Origin: Pollenia angustigena
Taxonomy: Eukaryota; Arthropoda; Insecta; Diptera; Polleniidae
Length of the DNA stretch: 64,000 nucleotides
Assembly (NCBI GenBank): GCA_930367215.1
Contig: OV884060.1
Span: forward strand, 13,224,001-13,288,000
Direction: 5' to 3'
Shown here: one piece after another, positions 23,127-35,446 of the stretch
Position numbering within the stretch: the first letter of the stretch is position 1
How the letters are laid out: each line of letters starts with the position of its first letter
Made by a program: the position numbers and the translations under genes
The notes under the pieces: model-generated
What the model saw: the letters and a program-made list of their open reading frames with translations, nothing else
The model's database searches: none
What the model was told of the DNA's origin: nothing

Positions 23127-24553
23127 ACGCGTATTTCGATACGAAAGAAATAATTTGCGAGTTCCAACAATTTGTACTGTGTATTACGATTTTCGTACTA
23201 TCTGTTTCGAATGAACGGAAGGTGTTAATACCTTTTCGAAAACAAATAGTCCCTTTCGTAACGGCAACTCTATATTACGAACAATAAAAATCCCTTTCGA
23301 AACTCCAACTCCGTATTACGAAAACGAGCGTCAGTTATGTAAAAAGCGTTAGGAAATTTTTCGAAAATTATTTTGTTAGTGACAAAATGCAAATGACAAA
23401 GTTCAAGATAAATAATAGTGTAGAACAAACAAATTAAACCTAATAATATTATAATTGATATAAAATAAATGTTTACTAACGTTATTATTGAAAATGTTTT
23501 AATATTTGTGGTCTTGAAATTTAAAAACAAAAATACATTTACAAACAAAAAGCAGTATAAAGCAATGGTTGTTTTTTTCTGTTGAGTCTTCAAACCACAG
23601 GGAAATACAATAATTTTTATTTAAAAAGACAATTATATTATTTTTCACACATTGAATAGTATTTATTATTTGTTATACCCACACCACAATAGTGTAGAGG
23701 GTATTATGCATTTGTGCTGATGTGTGTAACTCCTTTAAATATTGGTCCTTTACCCACCTTAAAGTATACCGATCGACTCAGAATCACTTTCTGAGTCGAA
23801 CTAGCGATGTCCGTCCGGCTGGCTGGCAGGCTGGATGTCCATGTAACCTTGTGCGCAAAGTACAGGTCGCAATTTTGGAGATAATTTGATCAAATTTGGG
23901 CCATAGGTTCTTATTGACAAAAGGACCAAGCCTATTGAAAATGGGCCAAATCGTACTACCACGAGAGAAGATAAGGGGAAATTTCCTCCTCTCAGAAACT
24001 ATCAAACCGATTTTAATGAAATTTAAAACTTACATAGAACCATATCTTCATGGACACAAAAGGGATGTATTTTTTAAAAAATAGGACCACGAGGGAAGAT
24101 AGGGCCAATTTCTGCCTCTCAAACCGATTTTAATGAAATTTAAAACATAGATAGATCCATATCTATATTGACACATAAGCTACAAAATTTTTCAAAAATA
24201 GGACCACAAGGGGAGGTAGGAAGCAATTTCGCCCCTCACAAACTTTCAACCCGATTTTAAAGAAGTTTATAAACATAGATAAATCCATATTTATATGGAC
24301 ATATAAGCGTGATGTGGTTTTTAATACTGTGGTGTAGGGTATCATATGGTCGGGCTTGACCGACTATACTTTCTTAATATGGGATATTTTCGTCCATTTT
24401 GGTATTTTAATAGCAGTGCTACCAACTTTTAATCAAATATCCCATTTGTTTATAAATGCAACTCTGTCATCGTTTCGAACAAGTTACGAAGAACGGTTTA
24501 ACTTTCGAATCGGAAATTGCTTTCGAAAATTTGGCTTTTTGAATCGAAATACG
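23127..24553. mobile_element. ~1.4 kb TIR element inserted in a family 2 repeat
   Basis: The left end CGCGTATTTCGATACGAAAG is inverted as GAATCGAAATACGCG at the right. Sub-terminal parts are rich in TTTCGAA/TTACGAA motifs at both ends (23128-23330 and 24472-24545). It contains a complete family 1 repeat (23672-24376). No transposase frame is visible and the superfamily is not identified. Confidence 0.6.
23672..24376 (-). repeat. Hairpin-led repeat family 1, copy B (nested)
   Basis: Runs inverted from ATACCCACACCACAATAGTG to GTCGGGCTTGACCGACTATA and ACTTTCTT, holding about three ~125 bp monomers. The terminal AACAAGTAAG is lost. It lies inside the 23127-24553 element, which is itself inside a family 2 repeat. 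Confidence 0.8.
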
Positions 24554-24850
24554 CGGTAGACCCTCTGGGCGGCGTTATACAAGTGGGCGTCGCACTTCCC
24601 ATACAAATACAAAAAGATTTTTGTAAATCTGGAAAACAGCAGGTGCTAAAAATTACAAATTAGGTACAAGCATGAGCAACAATACACAACATCCGACAAA
24701 ATGCGAGTGGGATTGGGCAAGTGGGCGTGGCACAAAGTTGATTTTTTTTATGTCTGAAGAACGGTATATATATAACTTTCTGTTATTATCACACCATGGT
24801 GAAGGGTTCATAAGATTCGGCATAGCCGAATATTTGTAGCACTCTAATTT
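24554..24850 (-). repeat. Hairpin-led repeat family 2, 5' half (minus strand)
   Basis: Resumes with CAAGTGGGCGTCGCACTTCC, the companion of 22975-23015, and ends GGTGAAGGGTTCATAAG followed by the hairpin ATTCGGCATAGCCGAAT. This is the inverted 5' end of the family. Confidence 0.7.
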
Positions 24851-25124
24851 TTTTTTTTTAATTTTAAAGAAAATGTTGAGAGTTTTAAAAGAAACATCGT
24901 ACAAGAGCCATTCTATTGCAACTTCCTAGAAAAATACTGCAAATTCTACGAGATAAAAATATCGCTTAAAAATTTCTTTTGGAAGGATTTTTAATAAAAG
25001 ACTTTCCTTCAAACATTTACAAAAATAACTAAATTTTTTTTTTTTTAATTTTTTATAGAGTGAACGATTTTTTGTGGAATTATTGAGTTGCACATTTTTA
25101 AAACTTTCTTAGACCATATTAACA

Positions 25125-25322
25125 TTATACAATTAACGCCGCAACTTGCCGCAACTTTCGCATGCAACTTTTTGTTTGTTAGCAAGAGGTGTAGAGAAGA
25201 AAACGGGCTTGAAAAGTTGAAAAAATGCTTGACAAAAATGTAAATGTTAGTGTGAAAAGAGTTTCGTAGAAACTACTTTTAAAGAAAATAGAAAAAAACT
25301 CGGCGTCAATTGCATAGATCTA
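25125..25322. mobile_element. Short TIR element, CAATTAACGCCG ends
   Basis: ATACAATTAACGCCGCAAC at the left is matched by the inverse of ACTCGGCGTCAATTGCATAG at the right. Inside it lies GTTAGCAAGAGGTGTAGAGAAGAAA, split here as GTTAGCAAGAGG and TGTAGAGAAGAAA, a phrase shared with the arms of 62269-62475. It is ~200 bp and noncoding. Confidence 0.5.
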
Positions 25323-26130
25323 AATGCGGTCTTAGTTACAAGATTTATAAGCGTTTTATATGATTAATTTTGAAGGTTTTATTACTCAAACTCGTTTTGA
25401 GTTTTTATCGAAAGTTATTTTAATAAAATTAACAACAAAATTTTAATTTAAAAGTTTTTGTTATTCGTGCTTAATTTCCAATTTTTATTCTTGATAAAAA
25501 AACACTGAAATTTATTGTTGATAGGATATGCGCATTTCACTGGTTGATTAGGACAACAAAATTAAAAAATGTATTACTTTTTAAACTTTTACAGTTTTAC
25601 CCCCAATAGTTTCATATTTCTTGTATTTTTTAAACATAAATTACAATCAAAAAACAACGTTTTTCTCAAGAATAAAAATCAAATTCGTTTTATGAATAAT
25701 CATTGCCTATTTTGAGGCTTAATAACAATTAATTAAATCACTTTGTACTAATTGCTTTGGAAAAAACATTTTAATGTCTCAAACTTTTAATTAAATAATT
25801 TTCATCAACTAATTAAAATATAATTGGCTTTTACTACAGCCAAAATTTCAAAAAAAAAAAAAAAACTAAGCTTTTTTTTTACCAAGCAGATTTCTGATTA
25901 AGCTGTAAGACACTCTTATGATAATTGCTTTTTACGAAAATAAAATCATTTATCTACATTTCTTAACCTGAAGGAAAACGAAAGTCAGTTGAAGGTAGAA
26001 AAAATCTCATTCAATTAAAATTAGAACATACAGCTTCAACTACATTCAGGTATCATAAGTACCACCAACAATAACGCCGCACAGAGGGATTTGTCCATAC
26101 AATGTTTGGCAAAAAATATAAGGAGTGCTC
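25323..26130. other. AT-rich stretch with a one-armed foldback remnant
   Basis: No gene is seen. 25452-25553 is a left arm of the 9.5 kb foldback family (TTGTTATTCGTGCTTAATTT through TTTCACTGGTTGATTAGG). An A run lies at ~25850-25865. Confidence 0.55.
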
Positions 26131-26487
26131 GTAGAATGTTGAAATTTTGCTCTGAGCCTTTGGTTAACTCAATTAAGAAAAATATAAAGTTTCATCAAAA
26201 TTCGCCACGCCCTCCACCCACCGCCCATAGAACCCAAAATTTTTTTTTGGCCCAAAGTTTTTGAAATTTTGCTCTGAGCCTTTATTTAGCTCAATTAAAT
26301 AAAAAATAAAGTTTCATCAAAATTGGCCACGCCCTCCACACACCACCCATAGAACCCAAAACTTTTTTTGGCCCAAAGTTTTTGAAATGTTGCTGCGAGC
26401 CTTCATTTAGCTCAATTAAGAAAAATATAAAGTTTAATCAAAATTGGCCACGCCCTCTACCCACCGCCCATAGAACCCAAAATGAAA
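26131..26487. repeat. Three tandem ~121 bp units
   Basis: GAAATTTTGCTCTGAGCC (with variants) starts at 26141, 26263 and 26384. Each unit runs through TAGCTCAATTAA, AAAGTTTCATCAAAATTGGC, CACGCCCTC and CCCATAGAACCCAAAA. The period is 121-122 bp, with a few differences per unit. Noncoding. Confidence 0.85.
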
Positions 26488-28510
26488 TCAGTTAATAAAT
26501 CCACATTATTATTGCAATTAATAAGTTTCTTGCACAATTCACTGTATGAAACACAAAAGGAACCCATTTTAAAAATTAGTTAGGTTTAATAGTTTTCTTA
26601 AACTTTTTTTGGCAAATATTATTATTTCAAATAATCATATGGTTTTGTTTTTCTTTTTTTGTTATGCACTTTTTCGATATTGCCGTCAATCAGTTATTAA
26701 AAAGGAAAAGCCTAAAAGTATACAAAACCTTTTACTGTAAATATGCATTGCAATTTATTGTAAATATTCACAAAAAATACGCGAGTTTTATCACAAAATG
26801 TATAAGTTTGTTCAGCGATCGCAAAAAGTCGCAGAATTTTTTTACATTAAATGAAAGAAAACATTCCAAACTTTAATTTAGTAGTAGTACTAACACGGAG
26901 GTAGACCGAGCTAACTTATTTTTTTTCTAATGAAAACTGCAAATGCTAAATTTTTTGGAGTCATTTTGATTTGCTCAGATCTCTTAAACTATATATGTAA
27001 TTTAAATAATTTTTCTTTCCTATTAAATTTAAAATACTATATTTTAATAAGAATGCTCTAAAACTATTCGTAGTTAAACCATATTTATTGTATAAACAAC
27101 TGAAATGTAGTAAAATTTTCATCAGTTTTCGTTGTATGATATTTAGATAACTTTACCACACTCTTTTTTATACAAAATTTTATTTTTTTTCGAAAACAAA
27201 TCATGGTTTTCTACTAATGAAACACTTCTCTACAGAATGGCATCATAAGATTTCTAAAAAATAACTGTAAAAAAATAGACTTTTTGCCAAAAAAATACCA
27301 CTGTGCGCCGCCAGCAAAAACGAGGACAAAGAACTTTGAAGAAAATTATTCTCTATTTAAACAGACGAAACAAGCTTAAAATATAATAAAAAGTCAAGAA
27401 TAAATATCATCATTTAGCACCCAGAAGCATTTAGCACCCAAAAGTTATTTCAAAAGTCTATGTCTATGTATACGTAAGAGATTCATACACACTAACGGAG
27501 ACGATATTAAAGAATTTCTGACAAAACTCAAACAATTTGTTAAATCAACAAACCTTGTCTCAACCATTTGACAGTAAAAAAAAACTTAACGATAGCAGCC
27601 CAACCAACCATCATGGATGACTAGCTAACTAGTCTGTAAGTCATAAAGGTTCATCTTTGTAGTATGACAAGCAGCAACAAGAGTGGAGTTACAAAGTAAC
27701 CACAGAGAAAAAAAACAAACAATTGAATTGAAACCAATGCCGCAAACATGATTCAGAGGTGGAAACATTTAAAATGCCAGCCTTGATAAAGGAGTAAGGA
27801 ACATTTTCTAAGGAATTTGAGAAATTTTTAACGAAAAAAACTTTTGTTTTAGATTAAAGAAATCATGACACTGTTCTTTCCTTTTTACCCTACACTTATC
27901 AGTTTTTTTTTCCATTAAATTCAAACGTGATTTCCTATAAAAATCATGGATGCTTTCCTATTAATATTAAAGATGATGTCATATTTAAATTAACATGTTT
28001 TGTTTCCGTTTTACCTTCGCCAATGAACAACACAAATATATTTCGTACAAACATTAATTTTTCATTTTTGTTTTGTTTTTAATGAACGCCGGGAGTACTG
28101 CGGATATTTTTCTCGCTATTTGTTTAAAGCGGAGGAGAAATATTAAGAAAATAGGAAAAGAATTGGAGCAAAGAGTGGTTTATTTGTCATAGCCCTGTGG
28201 GAAATTTGGTTCAATTGGTTTCAAGGCACTTATCCCGTGACAAGCGAAAACAATTTTAAAATAAAAAGGAACAAATTGTGATAGATTGAAACAGAACATA
28301 TCACTTAACTGGTGATAATGTATTTTTTAAGAGTAGTTACTCCAGAAGGTAATTGACAAACAACTTGTCATGTAACTGGATTTTGAGTGTGTGATGACTA
28401 ATCGATTCTACCTGGTTCTATTACTTTAAATGAAGGGGATACGCCCTAATTACATGGTTCATTTGGGACAATATCTGCGACAGGCATTATTTAAACTGAA
28501 ATTGAATGTG
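26488..28510. other. AT-rich intergenic stretch
   Basis: No gene is seen. A short repeat, CATTTAGCACCCA, occurs twice at ~27412-27440. The 70-codon frame at 26664-26876 has no domain. Confidence 0.5.
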
Positions 28511-28514
28511 TCCA

Positions 28515-29207
28515 CACAGAAAAAAATATCTCAAGAAAATTTTTAACAACACAGTTTGTTAAAAATATAATTTTTGTTCAACAAACTTTTTGTTTGATTC
28601 AATGAAAAAATTTATCAAATAAACACTTGGCAAAATAGCGCTCAATAAAACATATTTAATAATGAAATATTTAAATATTTCTTGATATTCAATAAAACAA
28701 ATATTTGAATCAACGTAAAACAGTGTTTTTATAACTCTTGTTCATTTTATAATAGGTCATAATTCTCATTCGCTTAACAGTTTTATTTAGTTAAATATCT
28801 TTAGTTTTGCCAAAGTCTTTAGAAAAAGGTTTCCTGATGATCTGGCTTAAGCAACCAGCGAAATGCACATAGGAACTAGCTTATCCCCCAATAATAAATT
28901 TTGGTGTATTTATCAAAAAATAAAATTGGGAATTCAGCACATCATTATTAATAAACAAATAAATAAAGATTCGATTTCCAACAATTTATTTTAACAAATC
29001 ACGTAAACATTTTGTTGAAAAAAATTATTTTGGGCAACAACTTTTTTTATTGATTCAATAAACTTGGTTGTTGACTAAAAATTCAATAACTATACCTACA
29101 AACTTTTTTATCAATAATGCAAAAATCGTCATCGCAGAAAATTCAAAATTTTTTTTTAACAAATATGCGAATTTCGTATTCAAATATGAAAATTATTTTT
29201 TTCTGTG
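28515..29207. mobile_element. Element with CACAGAAAAAAAT ends carrying a nested foldback fragment
   Basis: CACAGAAAAAAATAT at the left is inverted as ATTATTTTTTTCTGTG at the right. The interior is rich in AACAAACTTTTT and TTTTTAACAAA phrases. 28770-28940 is a right arm of the 9.5 kb foldback family (TTTCCTGATGATCTGGC, AAGCAACCAGCGAAATG). The ends are shared with 32554-32819. Confidence 0.55.
28770..28940. mobile_element. One-armed copy of the 9.5 kb foldback family
   Basis: Carries CGCTTAACAGTTTTATTTAG, TTTCCTGATGATCTGGCTTA and AGCTTATCCCC, then AAATTGGGAATTCAGCAC, in the orientation of the right arm at 9815-9960. The opposite arm is absent. Confidence 0.7.
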
Positions 29208-30314
29208 CATTTAGGTTGTTTCTGTGACCTGTTACAAAGCGTCAAAAAGGTGCCAATTAACCCCCTCGTAGGACATCGCCATGATAAAGTGACAGGTCCC
29301 CTTCATATAAAGTGTAAGAACTCGAACCGGTCCCTATCACTACAGAACTGTCACGTTACAAGATTAGTGTTAGTTCTCTTTCCTCTAGGGAGCTGTATAA
29401 TCTGTATAATATATGAAATTGTTCAAGTTAATATTGTAAATGAAATAATTATCTAAAATACAGATTTACTAATGCTATTAGAAATTATGACTAAAATAAT
29501 TTTAATGCTTCTTCTTCTTCTTCTTCTCTTAACTCTTCACTCTGCATTCGTTGAAATGATAAGATTAAGCACTAAACAAAACAAAAAGTTCGACAGATAA
29601 CCGCCATGTCTGCCAAGTATTACAAATGTTTAATATTTCTACAAATATTGTGCAAATGTTTGTCCAAACAGCAAACACCCCAACTAACAACACAAAATAT
29701 TTGTACAAATGTAAAATTTTAACATGTTTGCCAAGCAATTTGTACACAGAAAGAAAAACCCTCGGGATAAATTAAGTTTTTTGTGCTAACTTTAAGTACG
29801 AGTCGTATTCAAGTATGAATAACACTTAAACGTACTTAAAGCAATCCTAAATGGGATTACTTTCGAAAATCAATCCCTGAATTTCTTAACGTAAGTACAA
29901 AAATCTTAAACCAAGTATAAAAGCGATTAAACTTTTCGTTGGTAGTGCCACTCTGAGAGTAAAATTACAAAGTGACCCAGCGGCGAACTTTGCATACCAT
30001 ATCACATCTCTTCAATGAAGTGTGTATCACTTCGTGTTCAATGAATTCTAGCTAACAAAGTGTATGACGGAAGTGTATGGAATTTACAAAAATGAATTTC
30101 GTTCATCTTTTATAATGTTCTGATAAATTTTGTATGGGTCCCGTTATTTTTCTTTTGCTACTTTGTTAAGTAGTTTATTTTTAATAAGGAACAATCTAAA
30201 AATTAATCGCGAGTTAAACATATATTTTTTCAATTTATAACGAAAGTCTGGTCTGAATGTCCTGAAAATTTAACATTCTGAAATAACGCGAAAATCCAAA
30301 AAGTCTACCTGTTT
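29208..30314. other. Intergenic stretch, no gene seen
   Basis: A CTT-rich microsatellite lies at ~29510-29526 (TTCTTCTTCTTC). No supported coding exon or recognised element was found. CACAGAAAGAAAAA at ~29746 resembles the CACAGAAAAAAA termini without a partner. Confidence 0.45.
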
Positions 30315-30490
30315 ACAATGTGTGCAAGACGCCTTCCACTTGCCCACGAAGTAAGCGAGATTGTGTATAGACTGTCTACTGCCTGCTTACAATGTGTGTG
30401 AAACAGTACTGAGTCTATATTTATTGAATGAACACTTCACTATCCCGCTTACTTTGTGTGCAAGTGGTAGGCGTTCACTCCACAAATGTG
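30315..30490. mobile_element. Foldback MITE, CTTCCACTTGCCCACG arms
   Basis: CGCCTTCCACTTGC and GAAGTAAGCGAGATTGTG (30330-30366) are inverted at ~30437-30473 as CACTATCCCGCTTAC then GCAAGTGGTAGGCG. An inner TGTTTACAATGTGTG is also repeated. About 175 bp. Confidence 0.55.
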
Positions 30491-31239
30491 GCAATGCATT
30501 CGAAAAAGTGTACAAGGATGTAATTCAGATGGTGTGCATTACTATCTTACTCGTGTCTATCACATCATCGCTTCTGAAATCGACAAATTCGCCCCTGGGG
30601 AGCGTTTTAATCTCATTTAACTTGTCAAAGTTTGTTTTAGACACTACAACAACACCACACAAGTAGTTAAAAAACGATTTGCTTGTTGTGTATAGAAACA
30701 ACAAAAGCAACAGAACAAGACGAAAACACATTATTTTCATGTTTAAAAAGTAAAATGGAGAACTCTTGCTTCTCATATAGTTTATATTTTCAGTTATATA
30801 CGTACACTAATGGCCATTTTCTCATTAGGCAATTATCTTTTTTCCCAACGAAAAACTGCACATTAAAGAAATTTGGTTTTCTCAATGTCTCATTTGCTTC
30901 GATTTTATCGCAAAGCTAACCGGCACTCATCTGCCAATTATTTATTTTCCTATTATTTGCCGTACAGATAAATTCAATCAGCTGACTCCCAACTTTTACA
31001 TGTATTTTGAGTGGCGTTGCCAGCTGAAAACTTTGTTTTTTGTCGGTATATTGAGAAACCCAAAATCGTTAACGGACAGTTTATCGGTCCAATAAATTTA
31101 TGTTGACATTAAGTAACAGACAGTTTGTCGATACATTGAGAAAATGGCCATAAGTTTTTAAAGTAAAAACCATATCGGGAATGATGCTGGTGCTTTATAA
31201 TTTTTTATAATTCTGTAAGCTGGAAAACGCTTGTGCTGA
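30491..31239. other. Intergenic stretch, no gene seen
   Basis: The overlapping frames on both strands at 30361-30919 show no domain. GGCGTTGCCAGCTGAAAA at ~31014 resembles a hAT terminus, but no partner end was found. Confidence 0.4.
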
Positions 31240-31424
31240 TCTTGGTAAGACCTTAAAATATTGTTACTAGATCCATATTTTAGTATACCCATCGACTTGA
31301 ATTACTTTTTGAATAGATCTAATGATGTCCGTCCGTCCGTACGGCTGGCTGGCTGTCCTTGTAAATCTTGTGCACAAAGTACAGGTCGTCATTTTGGAGA
31401 TATTTTAATGAAATGTTGTAGGGC
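31240..31424 (+). repeat. Hairpin-led family 1 fragment, 3' part
   Basis: Diverged match to the GATGTCCGTCCGTCC, GGCTGGCTG and GCACAAAGTACAGGTCG blocks of family 1, inverted in order relative to copy A and truncated at both ends. Confidence 0.55.
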
Positions 31425-31427
31425 CAA

Positions 31428-31571
31428 CTGCCTATTTACCTATTTTCGATCGAAGATTTCGATCGCTTAACTTACATTTAAAAAAACAAAAATAAATAAT
31501 AAAATATTGTTTTTGTTTGACATGTAAGTTAAGCGAACGAAGACTTTGTTCGAAATCGATGAACCGGCTCA
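31428..31571. mobile_element. ~144 bp palindromic MITE with CTGCCTATTT/ACCGGC ends
   Basis: CTGCCTATTTACC followed by GATTTCGATCGCTTAACTTA at the left is inverted as TAAGTTAAGCGAACG then GTTCGAAATCGATGAACCGG at the right. Its stem is related to, but distinct from, the TTCGAACG stem. Flanks are not a clean duplication. Confidence 0.6.
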
Positions 31572-31751
31572 CAATTCTATTAATAATGGTGAGAATGGTT
31601 TCATGACTTTACGTATCACCCATACAAACTTCTTTCCCGGAAGTCTTTGTTACCAAAAACTATCTTATTTAGGTATTTTCTACGTTTCGACTCAAATCGG
31701 CATATTTTGTGTATTTGAAGTTTTTGTTCGAAAAAAATCAAAACATAAAAA

Positions 31752-31983
31752 ATAGGGGCTAATTCTGGCCGTCGTGATCGAATACTTTTTCGATTCAGAA
31801 GAAATTTTATTTTTAATTCTTTCAGTCGATACTGAGCAAATCGAAATTATTTACTTGAGTTTTTACAACACTGAAAAAAAATTTGGATTGGTTCAGTTTT
31901 GACTGGAAGAATGAAACAAAAAAAAAATTGCTTTCGAATCAAAAAAGTATTCGATCACGACTGCCCGAATTAGCCCCCAGCTT
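31752..31983. mobile_element. Foldback MITE, GGGGCTAATTC ends
   Basis: GGGGCTAATTCTGGCCGTCG and TGATCGAATACTTTTTCGAT at the left are inverted at the right (ATCGAATACTTTTTTGATTC in the rc sense, ending GAATTAGCCCCC). About 230 bp, noncoding. Confidence 0.7.
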
Positions 31984-32051
31984 TTTATAAGCTGTCTTAG
32001 AAAATTATATTTTAAAAATAAGATATCGAAAATTATTCCAAAAAAAAAGAA

Positions 32052-32299
32052 CATTTTTACAAAAAATGCCAGGAGCTTTTTGCGTTTTTTATACACATAT
32101 AAGAATAAAAGGGGGGCGGTGCTTTAAAACCATGTGAGATAAGGCTATGATGGCCTCATTGGTCAATTGAATGGTAAGTTATGAATGAGAGATAAAGCCA
32201 TCATGGCCTTATCTCGCATGGTATTAAAGCACCCCCCTTTATTCTTATATGTGTATAAAAATAACGCAAAAAGCTCCTGGCATTTTTTGTAAAAATTGA
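32052..32299. mobile_element. 248 bp foldback MITE, TGCCAGGAGCTTTTTGCG arms
   Basis: ATTTTTACAAAAAATGCCAG with GAGCTTTTTGCG and TATACACATATAAGAATAAA at the left are inverted at the right end. The inner ACCATG-GAGATAAGGC pair is also inverted. The arms are ~100 bp and close to perfect, so the copy is probably young. Confidence 0.75.
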
Positions 32300-32553
32300 C
32301 TCGTTTTACTTTCACCTCTACTCTAATTTTAAAATATACAAATACGTGAATTTCAGAACACCAAAATGTTGAAGTAATCCACTTTGGAATGAATTCGGAT
32401 TCTAAAACAACCCCGATTATGTTCGCTTTTTCATTAAATTTGATACAAACATATTCTAATGCAATCTAAGTCACTTTACCAAATTGTTTTATAAATAAAT
32501 ATGCCGGTAGGTCCAAAATTATTCATAGGTCCCATATACTTAAACGCTCCCTT

Positions 32554-32819
32554 CACAGAAAAAAATTTTGCGCCAGTAAAAGCATTAATCAAAAATAAAA
32601 TCTGCTTTAATTAAAAATTTAATCAAGTGAATTAAAAGTTTAATTGATATTATTAATTTGTTTACTGGTTTAAATTAATATTGTCAATAAAAACTTTTAA
32701 TGCACTTCATTAAAAGTTTAATTCACTTGATTAAACGTTTAATTCACGTGATTAAATTTTTAATTAAAACTGATTTTATTTTTGATTAATGCTTTTACTG
32801 GCGCAAAATTTTTTCTGTG
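32554..32819. mobile_element. 266 bp foldback MITE, CACAGAAAAAAATTTTG ends
   Basis: CACAGAAAAAAATTTTGCGC and CAGTAAAAGCATTAATC at the left are inverted exactly at the right. The interior repeats TTTAATTCACTTGATTAAA. The terminal CACAGAAAAAAAT is shared with 28515-29207. Confidence 0.75.
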
Positions 32820-33846
32820 TTCCTAAAATCACATTAAGACAAAAATCTCATTCACATAGATGAAGATATCTAAATAATATTCGTCATAAAGAACTTTTAC
32901 ATGGACCTATAACCCAAAACATAATTTTATTCGTGCTGTTCTATGATTTCCCATGAGTCCTAAATAAGGTACAATTTGGAAAAAAAAAATTAAATATTGT
33001 GGTGTAGGGTATCAAATAGACCGTCTTGACCAACTATACTTTCTTATATGCTTTTATTTTGAAAGTTTGGCTAATATCCCTTTTACAAACTTTTTCTTAC
33101 ACAAATTATTAACCTTTTTCTGAATGTGTTAAATCCATTAAAGGATGATGATGCCTTTGTGTTCAAAATAAAGTAAAGAATATTCCAAACCAACTAGACG
33201 ATTCTTTATAAAAACAAAAATGTTTAGCACTTGTTTTTCGGTTGCTAAAAAACAAAGAAAAATACAACGAATTTCAAAATTAATTTCTGTAGTTGTTCCG
33301 GTTTTTTGCATTCACCTGACAAAATTTTAGCAATTACTTCAGTAGCAACTGTTACTATCAAAACCCAGTGATTTCCTGTGTATTTGACATAAAGAAAACA
33401 GCATCTAGAAAAAAATTAAAATCACATTTCCAAATTGTAAAGCTTATTTTAAGGAGTGTTATTTTGTTTTGAGCTTAAGTAGGTAGTGGATTGTTTATTT
33501 AGAGGGGAGTTAAAGCGGAATAAGCAACATTTTTATTTTTATACTGGTTGTAATTACTTAACTTAAAACGTTTTTATTAACGTATATAAGAAAAAAAGAA
33601 AAAATAAAAACTACAGCAATACTAGAAGCTTCAACAGAAAAAATTAATATGGACTTGTGTGGTTTTTACTGATTGTCAGACCATTATTAAAATTATTTTC
33701 ACAACAATGTCATGAAATGTTGCAGATAGTGTTGTGTAGTAATCAACAAGCAACATATTCATTAAACAAAGCAGACAAATGGAACGATTGAAAACATCAC
33801 TTCTGTTGATTATTTTCTTCACACATAATAAAACAGAAGTAAAGAA
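32820..33846. other. AT-rich stretch with a small family 1 fragment
   Basis: No gene is seen. 32996-33046 is an inverted 5' end of family 1 (GTGGTGTAGGGTATCA then ACTATACTTTCTTA), with the hairpin degraded. The frames at 33676 and 33779 have no domain. Confidence 0.5.
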
Positions 33847-35446
33847 AACAAGTAAGTGTGCTATATTCGGCTGTGCCGAATCTTTTATACCCTTCACCAT
33901 TGTGCGAGCAGAATACAGAGCAACTAGACAAAAACTAAATAAAACTGGTCAATATTTTCTTTAAATCGTTTTTAGAACATACAAATTAAAAGAAAAATTC
34001 TCTTTGAAAAATTGAACCAGAGGACTAACAGTTTCTAAACTCAACCCCCTAGACGACTGAACCATAAAAGAACGTTGTTTGAATATCATTAAAATGAAAT
34101 ATGGCCCGAATAAGAGACAACCGGTTTTGAACTTTGCTTTTCACAAGGACCCAGAATATATATACTTTATAGGGTGTAGGATCAATATTGTAGAAATTAC
34201 AAACGGAATGACAAAGTTATATATACCCTTTTTACCTTCGGTGAAGGGTATAAGAAGAGTAATTTTTGGGAATTCAGTATTTCGGTTATAACTCAGGCAT
34301 TTTTTAACCGATTTGACAGATTTATATACCGACGTGTTTAAGAAGAAATTTGCTATTTACTTGAGTTTTAAAGTTTGGACTCGGGGAGATCTTTGGTTCC
34401 CGAAAATGGTTTAAAAAAAAAAAAAAATTAAATCTGGTCTAAAATATGTTCTACTAAAAAAAATTCGATATTTTGGTATCTAAGTCATATCCATAGGACG
34501 TATGGCAGCCCTAAAATTTAGGTTTTTATAAAAGTTTTGATGTTTTTTAGCCCATTTTTGAAGTATTTTGCTCATAAATTACCCATTGTCTAACCAATTC
34601 GATAGTTTTATATACCGACGTGTTTAGGAAGAATTTTACCATTTACTTAATTTATATTTATATATAAACATTTAAATATACTTGTATACATATATATTAA
34701 CAAAGTTAATTATAAAAAAGAGTAATTTTTGGGGATTCAGTATTTCGGGTATAACTCAGCCATATCTTAACCGATTTGACAGATTTATATACCGACGTGT
34801 TTAAGAAGAAATTTGGCATTTACTTGAGTTATAAAGCTTGGACTCGGGGAGAACTATGGTTCCCGAAAGTGGGTATTTAAAAAAAAATTAATTTTGGTCA
34901 TAACTTTTTTGTATCTGAACCGATTTTCCCGAGTAAAATATGCTCTACTAAAAATTTCCGATATTTTGGTATATAAGTCATATCCATAGGACATATGGCA
35001 GCTCTAAAATTTAGGTTTTTATACAATTTTAAATTTTTTTGTACGGGAGGTACCACGCCCACTTCTCCAATCCCGCCCACATGTTGTAGGATAATGTGTA
35101 TTGGCAACCTAAATGTGTGTACCTAATTTGGAAAATTTGGCTTTTGCAGATTCTCAGATATACAGCAAAAAGTAATAAAAATACAACAACCACAAGGGAT
35201 TTTTGGTAAAAATTAGAGGCAGTCGTGGTTTTTTACTCATATCTCAGCCATTTGTAGACCATCATATATGGGGTCTTCGGAAAATCAATTTCAACGGACA
35301 GACGGACATCGTTAATTCAACTTCGCTCCTCATAAGGACCCAGAATATATATATTTTATAGGGTCTTACATCAATATTATAGAAATTACAAACGGAATGA
35401 CAAACTTATATCTACCCTTTTCAAAACCTGTGGTGAAGGGTACAAT
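33847..35446 (+). repeat. Hairpin-led interspersed repeat family 2, 1.6 kb copy
   Basis: Opens AACAAGTAAGTGTGC, then the hairpin ATTCGGC-TGT-GCCGAAT and TATACCCTTCACCA. It ends with GACGGACATCGTTAATTC, GACCCAGAATATATATA and GGTGAAGGGTACAATAA. The end block occurs twice (34148-34253 and 35336-35446), and a block GTAATTTTTGGG-ATTCAGTATTTC recurs at 34259 and 34722 (period 463). The copy is therefore internally duplicated or a fusion of two elements. No coding frame survives. Confidence 0.75.
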
